In this document: piece by piece, positions 32,579-44,810 of the stretch
Position numbering within the stretch: the first letter of the stretch is position 1
How the letters are laid out: every line of letters begins with the position of its first letter
Source of the DNA: Zanthoxylum bungeanum
Lineage: Eukaryota > Streptophyta > Magnoliopsida > Sapindales > Rutaceae
Length of the DNA: 64,000 nucleotides
Reading direction: 5' to 3'
Assembly: GCA_019454045.1 (NCBI GenBank)
Contig: SKCR01049631.1
Location: forward strand, 405,175-469,174
Notes under the pieces: model-generated
What the model saw: only the letters and a program-made list of their open reading frames with translations
Database searches by the model: none
What the model was told of the DNA's origin: nothing
Made by a program: the position numbers and the translations under genes

Positions 32579-35500
32579 ATCTCCCACTTGGCACATAGCC
32601 AGTCACTCGAGTGTCCCACACCCGAACTATGTACGGTTCGCTCAAATTACTGAGAAAATATTTTCGTCAGCGGATTTGCTTAATTATCGTCTGACACGAT
32701 TTACATGATCATCACATCGCCACGATGTATGATCCGAACGAATCAGATGATATAGAAGTATATATCTGGATCGTCGATGAGACCTTTAATTCCTTAGCCT
32801 ATGCTGACGCCTAGCTCAGCTGCTAAAATAACTATATCTAATCTAATTAGATTTATTTTCGATCCAAATGGCTTCTATTGCTGCCTCAGCTGCAGCAATA
32901 ATCCGCATTTGTTGTTAATTCGGTAATAGTTATCTTGCTCGGAATATTTCCAGCTAACTATCCCGTTATTCAAACTTTATAGTACCGCAGTATTTACCGG
33001 TTTGGAAACTTGCAGCAGTGATCCTAGTCACTTCAAGTTCTCCTACTCCATAGTTTAAGACATCATCTTTAGTTCTCTAAGATACTAATAGATGTCCTTA
33101 ACTTCAATCCAATGACTATCACTTGGATTGTCCTGATTGTGACTCCATATGCTCGAAGCGTATGAGACACCAATACAAGTACATTTTAAATGTATAATTT
33201 CCAGAAGTGTTAACAACTCCAAATCTATCCCAGTAGATCTTTATTCCTTGAATAAAGGTTGTTACTCCCCATAATTCTACGGAGAATTTCTTATGAAAGC
33301 CAAGCTTTCACCGATTGCTTTATGGGAATTTCATTTCCAAGAAATGACATATTATCATTATTTTACAGGACATTCATGTCAGTGCACTCCCACTAACCCT
33401 TTTATATACACAAGAATCATTTCGTTTTGAATTAAATCATACTCCATTATGATTACATCAAAACGACAATTCCTAGAACCTATGCTTGCTTCAATCCAAA
33501 CATGGATCGAATCACCTGCAAACCTTGTTTGCTTGTTATGGTACGACAAAACCGACAGGATGTTATAAACATCCTCCGAAAGGTTTCTTTTTCAGGAAAG
33601 CGATTTTTGTTAAGCTGTCATGTTTCATAAATGAAATACACAGCTTTAGCAAGTATTATCCAAATGGATTTACAATGGCAACATGTAAAAGGTTTCGTCG
33701 TAATCAACAAAATGTTGATAACTCTACCTTTTTCTTTACAAGCCTAACTTAGGAAATTGGTATGTTGCCTTCCATGTATGTCTTCCTTGAAGACTTATAA
33801 AGTACCAATAGGCACAATGCCTTATGGTACATCAACTAGTATCCAAACTTGTTGATAAACATGGAATCCATTTCGGACTTATGGCACTTTGCCATAATAG
33901 GGAGTCGATACCTTGTATCACTTCCTCAAAACGTAATCGGTTGGTATACCTTCAAAAGATTGACATCTTTAGGAGGTTAGATCAGAAACCCATACCCTAG
34001 GTTGTTTTCTGACTCTCTTTGATCTACGCGGTTCTTGTGTATTCGAAGATTAATGGTATAGATTCATCATAGATGAACTATTTGTGTTCCATTAAGGACT
34101 TCGTGCCTTGAACAGTATTACTTCGATTTTCATCGAGTATCACTATCCTCCCACTGACCACTGCATATCGGTATTCCTCTCAGGAAAAACCGCATGGTGA
34201 GCAACAATCACATTGTTCTCATGTGAGATTTATAAGTACTATACTTATGGTTTCACTTAGGATAACCTATATAGGCACTTATCCAATTTGGGTCTTTTAG
34301 TTTGGTATCATCCAAACGTTATGCCTGGCATACCCAAATTATCAGGAATGAGAAACCTCGTTTCTTCCATGTTCATATCCTATATGACATCTGTCAAACA
34401 GATTTATATGGAACCTTATTCTAAATAAGTTTTGCACTGTTAATACATATCCTATTGAAGGAAACGGTAGCTCAGAGCGACTCTTGATTAATCTTATCAT
34501 GTCTTACATGATTCGGTTAATCCGTTCGGACACACCGTCACTTTGACATGTCTCGAGAGGAGTCCTCGTTTGAAAGAATACTATACTCTTTCAAGTATAT
34601 AAGAAACTTATTGCTTAAGTATTTTCCATTACGGTCTTACCGTGACGGTATAATACTATAGCCGATCTGTTTGTCTATTTCGTGTCGAAACTCTAAAAGT
34701 TTCTGATTTGTGTTCTTCAAAAGAAACACATAACCATAACGTGATGCCACATCCGTTAAGGTCACGAAATATTCATGTTCACATCTAGCCTAGCTAGATA
34801 TGGGCCCACTAACTTCACCATGAATAGGGCTAACAGATCGGTGGCACTTACACTATTACCAAGTAAACAGTTTCAGATACTTTACCTAAAAAACTAGATT
34901 CGCAGACCTTATTTGAATAATCAAATCAGTCCTAGTACCCACTCTTCAAAAGTGTGGATATACGAGTCTCGTTAAATTGTGTCCTAGACAACAATGCCAC
35001 AAATAAGTCTCTATTGATCAAATCAATTTGAGCTATTTATTTGTCATTTTATATGTTTGAGATTTTATTTATATTCAAAATATAAATTCTGTTATTTACA
35101 TCTAATGTATTTATCTCAATATCATCTTTATATAATAAAACACGTAGTGTTCTATAATATAAAGGTTTATCCGCAACGGATTAAACACCGATATAGAGAT
35201 AATGTCTCTAGTCAAACTAGTTACATTATAACAGTTCCTAATTCAAGTACAGACCCAAAGGGTAGTTCCTAAACTTAGGTATCTACGGTCGAAACAGCGA
35301 CTTTCTTCCCGTTTCCGATTCGCAGAGAAATCTCGGCTTGAAGTCAGTATCCTGCTCAAAACAGATTCTGAACATCAATACATATATTTTATGTACCACA
35401 CTAAGTATTTAAAATCTAATTTCAATACTAGCTGTGAACATAACTAAGACAAACATTTTTAAAGTAAGAGCCTTGCCCTTTCTTTAATTCCTTCGTGTCT

Positions 35501-35940
35501 GCCATATCCAAATGGTAGTCACTTTGGGATATGTCAATTATCCTTTTCAATATTTCGGAAACCTTAGGCCAAGCCTTGGGTTTTTAGAATATCGAAACGA
35601 TGTGCACCTCGTGCTACATGCCCAATTGCAAACTTTGACTTTATCTCCTCTAGAATAGTCAATTAATTCTCCAAGAATTATAAATTGCAATTTTAATACT
35701 TCTTAAATCTAAAATTAGATTTATGACAAGTATATTAAATTAAGCATTAAAGTCATCATTACATAAATCTTCCAAAGATTTTATGCTCTACTTGTTTTGC
35801 TTAATTTTGGGCTTAAGGTATAATAAGTTATTTTATCAAATAAGTAACCTATTATTTATTCCCAATTTGAAAATTAAATTATTTAAAATATTTTAATCCC
35901 AGATTATATTTTAAATATCCAACTTTTCAATTTTATCTTG
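32579..35940 (-). pseudogene. pol: element C: decayed gag-pol
   Basis: Minus strand. DNA-level similarity to pol of A runs in order: RNase H about 32620-33070, RT about 33200-33990, integrase about 34100-35000, pre-integrase and protease about 35000-35420, and gag end about 35460-35900. Stops and indels are everywhere; the longest apparent ORFs are chance. The knuckle-coding segment is precisely missing at about 35520, the same gap as in D. Further scars are shared with D, E and F, such as the loss of about five bases in the GGCATACGTCAAACG region and CACCATGCGG in place of CTACATGCGG. It cannot encode a product. Confidence 0.85.
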
Positions 35941-36180
35941 ATTACAATAGTCCAACTATTTAATCAACGATTAGTGGTACTATATATTTTATAATGATTA
36001 TAATAGTCAAACTATATAATCAAATATAATCCAAATTAATTAACCTCAATTACATTGATTACTATAATCCAATTATAAAATCAACCGTAAATGAAATTAA
36101 TTAATTCAAATATATTGATTAATATAATCCAATTATATATAATCAAGTATAATACAGTCCAACTGTTTATTAAAACAACA
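35941..36180 (-). repeat. tandem dyad array before gag (element C)
   Basis: Imperfect repeats whose unit is a dyad of the type GATTATAATTGGATTATAGTAATC. They lie between the decayed gag and the acceptor-like AATAAACAG (sense) at about 36163. Only a single unit is present in A, so the array has expanded in this lineage. Confidence 0.7.
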
Positions 36181-38625
36181 ATTTAAATATTAGTCCAACT
36201 AACATTTAATCTAATGACGAAATAATTTAAATGAGCGCATATGGCGAGTAATTGAACGAGTATTGCAAATTCAATTCTTGCCTCCCACTATTTTTCGTCG
36301 AGCCTCTAACCCTCTGTCGAGTACTCGGGAAACCGTGTTTCCTAGTGGGCTAGGATCCCGTTAAATATCACACAATCTTGACTTTGGCCAACAAATTGTA
36401 TGATAATTAACTAGGTAGATCTCTAAGATCAATTGGATCTCATCCAACTCCTAGATCCAGTAGGTGGACATCTAAGTCCCAAACATATATCTCATATATG
36501 CCTATACATCGAATATATACCCTAACCTTTTTCCTCTGAATCAACTAGGCCTTGGCTTTGGCACAACAAACCTAGTGATCCCAGTCAAGCGCGGACCCAT
36601 TGACATGGAAGCTTCGTAATCAATGTCAATGGACAAGAAGTGGTCTTGACTTTGGCCAACAAACCACAACTTGGACACGACACCGATATGGAACAAAGCC
36701 TCGTGATTCAAACACATCTTCGACGGACAAGGGCTTGACTTTGGCCAACAACCCATGCCAATCTAGGATCTTGAGCAAGAATCACTCAATGGAAGGAAAA
36801 GACGCATGCTATTTTATGAGGGCTTTTCGCGTGCAAATTGGCTACCAATTTAATTATCTTTGTTAAGGTCTCATCATCATACACCCTTAAGCATGCATTC
36901 TAAACACATAATAAAGCGAGTATGAAATAAAATAATAATGATATTCGGATGGATATTTTACACATTGATCCTAGATCAAATCTCTCACTTTCTCTCTCCA
37001 AGCTAGCACAAATATTTCTTCTACCCCTTACACTACACTTCTAAAGAAACCTCATTTACATTGAGGGGAATAGGTGAGAAGAGAATACAAAAAAATAGGA
37101 GATAAGGCTGGACTCGCAGGTCCAATTAATAAATCAAATTTATTACAATTTCCAAAATCGCCCCACCCGACTAATATACATCCGATATACATTATTCAAA
37201 CATCATAACCATGTATTCATACAAGCATGTTATCAATCAATCAATCCAATTAATTAATCTTATAATTAGTGATCATCCAATGTTCAAACAAAGATTTTAT
37301 TTTGTTCGAGTCAAACTCGTATTGCAAACACGTACTCAAAGTACGATTTCTACGAATTAAATTAAATTACATAATTAAATCCAATTTAATACGCATTTAA
37401 TTCTAATTCATTATTTAATTCCAAATTAAATATTACACTTTATAAAATAAACCTTTACGACTTAAATTCCAAATTCAATCATTACGAGTCTCAAAGCCCG
37501 ATTAATATCCAATATTAATTTAATTAAAGTCCAATGGGCTTTTAATTAATTTCTTCAAGGCTTGGACTTTTGGTCAACTCGGGTCAAACCCGCAACCAAA
37601 GTCCAATCCGGGATTTACCCTATAGCCTTTAAATTAATTTTGGCCCATTAGGCCCAATTAAACTTTAAAGGTTCATTAGTCGCATTTGGGCCTTTTGGAA
37701 GCGGTTTTGGGCCTAATTGGATCCAACCAATTTTGGCCTAAACCAACTTTGTACAACAAAGTCCAATAAACCCAACAACAACTTTAAAAGCCCAATCCAA
37801 TTTTTAAGGCCCATTTTAATTAAATTACAAAATCCAATTTTACAATTCAATTAAACAAAGTGCATAGCATTATTAATTACCCAAATCAAATTTCCAAAAC
37901 ATCAAATTTGTCCAATTAATCATGCTTAACTTCAATTAATCATATCCAACATAATTTGATCAAAATCAAACCCAATTACATGCTTCAAGTGTCTCGGCCA
38001 AAGAGGGAAATTATGCCCAAATCAAATTCAATCCAATTGAACCAAATTAAACATAAATTCAACATTCCCAAATGATTTGCAAGTCATCCAATGAACAAAA
38101 AATCAAAAATCCAAGACAATAGGGCACTTGCCAAATTCGGCCATCACAAGCAAATTGGGGAAAAATTGTTCCAAACACTTTTCATCAAATTGATCTAATC
38201 AATCATCAATTAAACAACATTTAAGCATTCTAAATCATCCAATTTCATTAAACATACTCAAAATCAAGTTTACCCAAATTTGTCATGCCCAAAATTTGGG
38301 GAAAAATGGATCCAACCAAATTTCATGAAATTGATTATGCACAACATTCAATCAGCCTCATTCAAGCATACTATACTAAACAATTTAATCATTTGATGCT
38401 CAAATTGAGTTTACCCAAATTAAAGTTTTGGCCAACATTAAGCAAATTGGGGAAAATCAATCCAATCAATTTTTCTTCAAATTGATTACATATAACTCTA
38501 ATTAAATCATATACAAGCATTCTTAAACAAACAATTTGTCAAAATCATGCTTAAATCAAAAAGCCCCAAATTTAGCTCAAGAACCCTAAATTCGTTTTTA
38601 TGCAACCAATAGCTCAAGATACCAT
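36181..38625 (-). other. leader and primer site of element C
   Basis: The reverse of the A-type leader. CTTGACTTTGGCCAA starts at 36377, 36645 and 36734, with a variant near 36551. A TGGGCY-rich block lies at about 37490-37830. A stretch at about 37980-38560 repeats GGGGAAAA-TTG...CAATTT-type blocks. The primer site (sense TGGTATCTTGAGC) is directly inside the LTR. No ORF is supported. Confidence 0.7.
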
Positions 38626-39850
38626 TGTTGAGTTTAAATCAAGTCCCAAGGATCACAAACATGCATAAAAACGAGTTGAACACACAAAGGAGTAAGGCGG
38701 AATACATACTCACATTGATGGGTTTGATGCTAGGAAGAACAAGCCACTTCTTGCTCCTCCAAAACGCGGCAGTGGCGTTCTTGTACTGCAGTGGAGTGCT
38801 CGGTTTTGCTCGTTTTTGTCCCTCCAAGAATCGGCCATTGATGAACACCATGGAAGCTCCAAGCTTCAAGCTTTTCCATGCTCATAAATTCGTTTCCCTA
38901 TCACCTATGTATAACCCAAGGTGTGCTAGCACAACTTCATCTTCTTTGATTCTCCATTTTATTCGGTCATACCAGAAATTTTGAGGAGAAAAAACGGTTC
39001 AAAACCGTGAGAAGAGAAGAAAGAAAAGAGGGGGAAGAAGAATGCGTAAAAGAGAAGAGTGGAGAGAGAGAGAAAAAGAAATGTAATTAGGTTTTTATAT
39101 TTTCTAAAATTAATTAAAAACGATTTACATTTCTTTTAACTTTCCATTTACCAAAAGTCAAAAAAGTAAAAGCAAAAGTTTCTTTTTCAACTTCTACATC
39201 AATCACTCAAATCAAGTGACAACATGTCACATCACTCAAAGTGACATTTGATTTAACGCTTGATGTGACTTGCGATTTGACGTATGATTTGACTTGCGTG
39301 CCGCACTCGAATTCAAAATGCGAATGCACTCGCAAATAATACCGGGCTCGGGTTCGCTAATTCCAAATTAACGAATTTTCCGTCGCGTCGTAATTAAATG
39401 ATTACGCCTAGCGAAATCACTATTCACATCGCTAAGGAATTAATTCTAAATTAATTCGTTCGCCCGAATTAAAATCCAATTTTAATTCCGCGTCGAAATC
39501 CAGTTTCGATTAATATATCGAATATATTAATTTTACCGATTAATTCCAAATTAATTGTTCTCTCTCTTTAACGATATTTTATCCGAGATAAAATATCTCC
39601 GTAATTAATCCCAGATTAATTTTCTCTCTCATCAAATTAATCCCAGATTAATTAAAGTGCGAGTCATACATCATCGGTGAATCTTCAGGAACCGACCCAT
39701 GAGATCTCCGGATATGTTGGCAGCAAATACGGTCGTCGGACTGTCCGAACACGTAAGTACATTGTATTACGTTTATACCGATTTACAAGACAAGGTTGGC
39801 TTCTAGCAAAGCGCCATGCCTACCCAATTCTCCAGAAATATTCTTACAGG
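38626..39850 (-). mobile_element. 5' LTR of element C, left part
   Basis: Nearly identical to 30502-31722 (about 20 differences counted by eye). It is interrupted at 39850 by element D, with ACAGG duplicated, and resumes at 50191. Confidence 0.9.
39846..39850. repeat. target site duplication of D (left copy)
   Basis: ACAGG here and at 50186-50190. The intact LTR of C at about 31713-31731 has a single ACAGG at this place. Confidence 0.95.
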
Positions 39851-41915
39851 TGTTAGATAATATGACCCATAGCGTCACTATTTGTACAGATCACGGTGTT
39901 GTTGTACAAATTAACTATGTGACAAGGAAATTGCACTCTCATCATTTGTGATTAAATCACTATAAATATATATATAAATGAAGAGAGGTCCATATGATTA
40001 GTTCCTGGATTGAGATGATATGAGATAGTATCAGTCCACGAAGGATTAATCATTAAATATCCCTAGCCGGAGTATTATCGAGACTGGACATCGATAATGC
40101 GGAATAGGCTAGTATTGCACTTGTGTGCGTTGTGAGGGCACAACGGCATAGTTCTCATATATATAAGTGTTGGATACTTATGCAAGTGCGATAGGAGGTC
40201 GTGTTTCACCGATGGTACGGGAAACAGCTTCGCTCTGGATAGACCCCTCGGAATCCCATTGGTATTGTGACTATGTGTCTATGGGAGGCCGAAATCAAGG
40301 TAGGTGTGTATAGTCTTAACCTGAGACTTACATCGCTAATACTTACGATAATCGATAAACTTTGGTCTTGGTGGTACAGACTTTAACCGGTTCTGCGCGT
40401 ACACCACTTCTGGGTTTATCAGAGAGTCGTAGTGTATTGGGTGTGATGTCAAGACGGAAGTATCACTCCAGTCATAGTGGAGATGATGTCACGCAGGATA
40501 CGGTATTAGTGCTCTTAAGTGATGCACATCCAATCGTGATATTATGACTAGGTCATGAATATCCGATTATAGAGACTAGTTACCAGATATCCGACATGTA
40601 CTTCTTCGGACGGGGCAGACACTTATCCAGCCCCAGCCCTAGCACGTGACTATCCAATACTGGGCCGATATGCACAATACATTAATATACTACGCTTGAT
40701 ACAGATCTTTGATATTCTTAAATGGATATGTCTGGAGAATTGGGAAGACTTGGTGCTTTGCTAGGAGTCGACCTTGTCTCGTAAATCGGTAGAACGTAGT
40801 ACTTGGTACGTACGTGATTCGGATACTCCGACGACCGTATTTACTGCCAACGTATCCGGAGATCTCATGGGTCGCTTCCCGATAATCCACTGATGACGCA
40901 CAACTTGCACTCTTGAATAATCTGGGATTATATAGAAGAGAGAGAAAATTAATCTGGGATTAATTACGGAGATATTTTATCTAGGATAAAATATCGTCTA
41001 AAGAGAGATAACGATTAATTTGGAATTATCGGTAAATTAATATATTCGATATATTAAACGAAATTAGATTTCGACGCGGAATTAAAATTAGATTTTAATT
41101 CGGGCGAACGAATTAATTTAGAATTAATTCGTTAGCGACGTGAATAATGAATTCGCTAGGCGTAATCATTTAATTCTCGTCGCGACGGAAATGCGTTAAT
41201 TCGGAATTAGCGAAACCGAGCCCGAAAGTGTTTACGGACACATTCGTATTTTGAAACGAATGGTATCCGCAAATCACATCGCGATATCTCATCACTTGAC
41301 ACGAATAGATGATGGATGTATCTAGTCACCTTTATGGGATGATACATTGTCTCTATTCTCAATGTGTGATGATGATGAATTTTTGGAGGGAAATGCTTTT
41401 CACGGATTTTGAAGAGCTTTTATCTAAAAATTCATTTTTGGTTAACAAAACACATCATTGCTTCTCTCTTTCTTCTCACGTTTTTGAAACAAAGAAATTA
41501 AGGGAAAGTTAACACATTTTTCTCTCTAACTCTCTCATCTCTCACACGCCAAAACAGTGGCTGTTCTTCACTGGTTTTGAACCAGTTTGGGTGTGAAAAA
41601 AGGGAAGCCAAGAGTGGTTTTTCATTGTGAGAAATCAAGTGCTAGCACACTTACAAGTCTTGCGAAGGTGGTAGGGAGGTTCGACCATGAGCCGAGATCC
41701 GTCCGACGATGAAAGGAGCTCCATTTCGCAGCTCAAAAACAGAAGGCAGTGGGGAGTGGACTGCTGCAGTTCATGCGCCAAAACAGTGAGCATTTTGGCT
41801 TCAATGGTCTTCAAATCGACTCAACCAACCAATGTAAGTATTCCGCTATCTTCTTTGTGTATTCATGTACGATTTTCATGTCTTGTTTGATCTTGGACCT
41901 AGATTTTAACCAACA
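39851..41915 (+). mobile_element. 5' LTR of element D
   Basis: From TGTTAGATAATATGACCC to ...TTAACCAACA. It contains ATTAAT...GGGATTAAT palindromes at about 40915-41040, a CT-rich likely start region at about 41460-41560, and the donor-like GTAAGTATTCCGC at 41834. Confidence 0.92.
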
Positions 41916-44538
41916 ATGGCATCAAGAGCTATAGGTTCAAGCATGAAATTTTAGGGCTTAAAATTTGGGTAAATGTTTGTTGAGCATGATTTGAGTAAAT
42001 TGGTTGTTTAAGTATGCTTATAACATGTTTAATTTCATTTTTGTTGGACCAATTTGTTGAAAAATGATTTGGAATTATTTTCCCCAAATTTTTCATCTTG
42101 GCCGAATATGAGACTAATATTGGGTATTTTGATTTTGAGCATGATTTGGTTAAATTGATTAATTGAGCATGTTTAAATGATCTTTAATTGAAGATTGATT
42201 TGATCAATTTCAACAAAATGTGATTGGATCAATTTTGCCCAAATTGGAAGTGTTGGCCGAATGTGTGATGATTTTGGGTTCTTGGAAATTTTTGATTTTG
42301 ATTAATTTGATGAATTGGAATCATAGTGTTTGATGTTAATTTAAGGTCAATTGGATAGTACTTTGAATTGACAAAAAACCCCAAAATCTAACCTTGGCCG
42401 AAAGTTGAAGCATGTTTGGAAATTTGGAATTTTTCATTTTGATTCATTGGATGGGTTGTAATGATGTTGGATGATGTTAATTTGAAGTCAATGAGATTGA
42501 ATTTTGAATTGAACATAAATCCCCAAATTGCTTGTGTTGGCCGAATGTGTATGCCCTTTATTGTCTTGGTATTTTTTTTGATTTTATGACATTGGATGTG
42601 TATGTAATCAAATTGGATGGTGATTTAATGTCGATTGTAGGTTCGATTGGATTGAAATCGAATCGGACACAAAATCCCTCTTTGGCCGAGAGCTTAGTAG
42701 CATGTAAATGGGTTTGATTTTTCAATTTGCATGTTGGACATGTAATAATGAATTAAGCATGATTAATTAGACTAATATGGTGTTTTTAGAAATATTGATT
42801 TAGTTGATTAATCATGTAATACACTTTAGTTTAATTGAATATGAAATTGGATTTTGTCATATTTAATTAATTGGGCCTAATTTTGGAAATTGGACTTTAA
42901 TATTGCAATTGGGCCTATTGGGCTTGATTTATCAAGTTTGGTTTAGGCCAAATGGATTGGATCCAATTGGGCCCAAAACCTTACCATAAAGCCAAAATGT
43001 GACTAATGAACCTTTATAGTTCAATTGGGCCTAATGGGCCAAGATTGATTAATGGGCTTATGGGGTAAATCCCGGATTGGACTTTGGTTATCAGTTTGAC
43101 CCGAGTTGACCAAAAGTCCACGCCTTAAGAAATCAATTAAAAGCCCATTGGACTTTAATTGAATTGACGTTGGACGTTAATCGGTCTTTGAGACGCGTTA
43201 CGATTAAATTTGGAATTTAAATCATAAAAGGTTTATTAAATAAAAGTGTAATATTTAATTTAGAATTGAATAGTGAATTAGTATTAAATACATGTTAAAT
43301 TAGATTTAATGATGTAGTTTAATTTAATTCATGAATTCGTACTTTAAGTACTTATTCGCAAAACGAGTTTGACTCGAACAAAATCAAATCGTTGTTTGAA
43401 CATTGGATGATCACTTAATTATCAGATTAATTAATTTAATTGATTGATTGATAGCATGCTTATGTGTATGAATACGTGGTTGTGTTGAATGAATAATGTA
43501 TATCGGATGGATATTAGTCGGGTGGGCAATTTTAGAAATTGTTGTAATAAATTCGATTTATTAATTGGACCTGCGTGTCCAGCCTTATCACCTCTATTCT
43601 CTTTGTATTCTCTTCTCACCTATTCCCCTCTATGTATATGAGGTTTCTTTAGAAGTGTAGTGTAACGGGTAGAAGTAGTACAAGTGCTAGCTTGAGTGAG
43701 AAAGGGAGAGATTTGATCTAGGATCAATGTGTTAAGTATCCATCCGCATATCATTATTATTTTATTTCATACTCGCTTTATTATGTGTTTAGAATGCATG
43801 CTTAAGGGTGTATGATGATGAGACCTTAACAAAGATAATTAAATTGGTAGCCAATTTGCACGCGAAAAACCCTCGTTCAATATCATGCGTTTATTTTCCT
43901 TCCATTGAGTGATTCTTGCTCAAGATCGAGATTAGCAGGGGTTGTTGGCCAAAGTCAAGCCCTTGTCCGTCAAAGATGTGCTTGAATTACGAGGCTTTGT
44001 TCCATATCGGTGTCGTGTCCAAGTTGTGGTATGTTGGCCAAAGTCAAGACCACTTCTTGTCCATTGACATAATTACGAAGCTTCCATGTCAATGGGTTCG
44101 CGCTTGACTGGGATCACTAGGTTTGTTGTGCCAAAGCCAAGGCCTAGTTGATTCAGAGGAAAAAGGTTAGGGTATACATTCGATGTATAGACATATATAA
44201 GATATATGTTTGGGACTTGGATGTCCACCTACTAGATCTAGGAGTTGGATAAGATCCAATTGATCTTCGAGATCTACCTAGTTAATTATCATACAATTTG
44301 TTGGCCAAAGTCAAGATTGTGTGATATTTAACGGGATCCTAGCCCACTAGGAAACACGGTTTCCCGAGTGCTCGACAGAGGGTTAGAGGCTCGACAAAAA
44401 ATAGTGGGACGCAAGTATTGAATTTGCAACATTCGTTCAATTACTCGCCATACGCGCTCAAACAAATATCACACGTCATATTTATTAAAAGTATTAGTTG
44501 GACTAATATTTTATGTTGTTTTAAATATTTATATATAG
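41916..44538 (+). other. primer site and leader of element D
   Basis: The primer site reads TGGCATCAAGAGC (41917), with a T-to-C change inside the core that pairs with the tRNA 3' end. The leader has a TGGGCY block at 42872-43165 and TTGGCCAAAGTCAAG at 43945, 44034 and 44301 (variant near 44127). An acceptor-like ATATATAG lies at about 44538. There are several GGCCGAATRTG repeats at 42100-42560. No supported ORF. Confidence 0.7.
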
Positions 44539-44810
44539 TTGGACTATATACAAACTCATTCAATATATAGTTGATTTTATAATTGGATTATAGTAATCAA
44601 TATAATTGAATTAAATGATAGTTGATTTTATAATTAGATTATAGTAATCAATATTAAAATTATGGTTGATTAATAATTGATTATTGGTAATCAATTATAA
44701 TAAATAGACCTTATTAAAATTGATTAAATAATTGGATTATTGTAATCATTATAATAAATAGTACCTTATTAAATTGATTAAATAGTTGGACTATTGAAAT
44801 CAAGAAAGAA
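44539..44810 (+). repeat. tandem dyad array before gag (element D)
   Basis: Five or more imperfect units of the AATTGGATTATAGTAATCAA type, each nearly self-complementary, between the acceptor-like site and the decayed gag. Confidence 0.75.
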
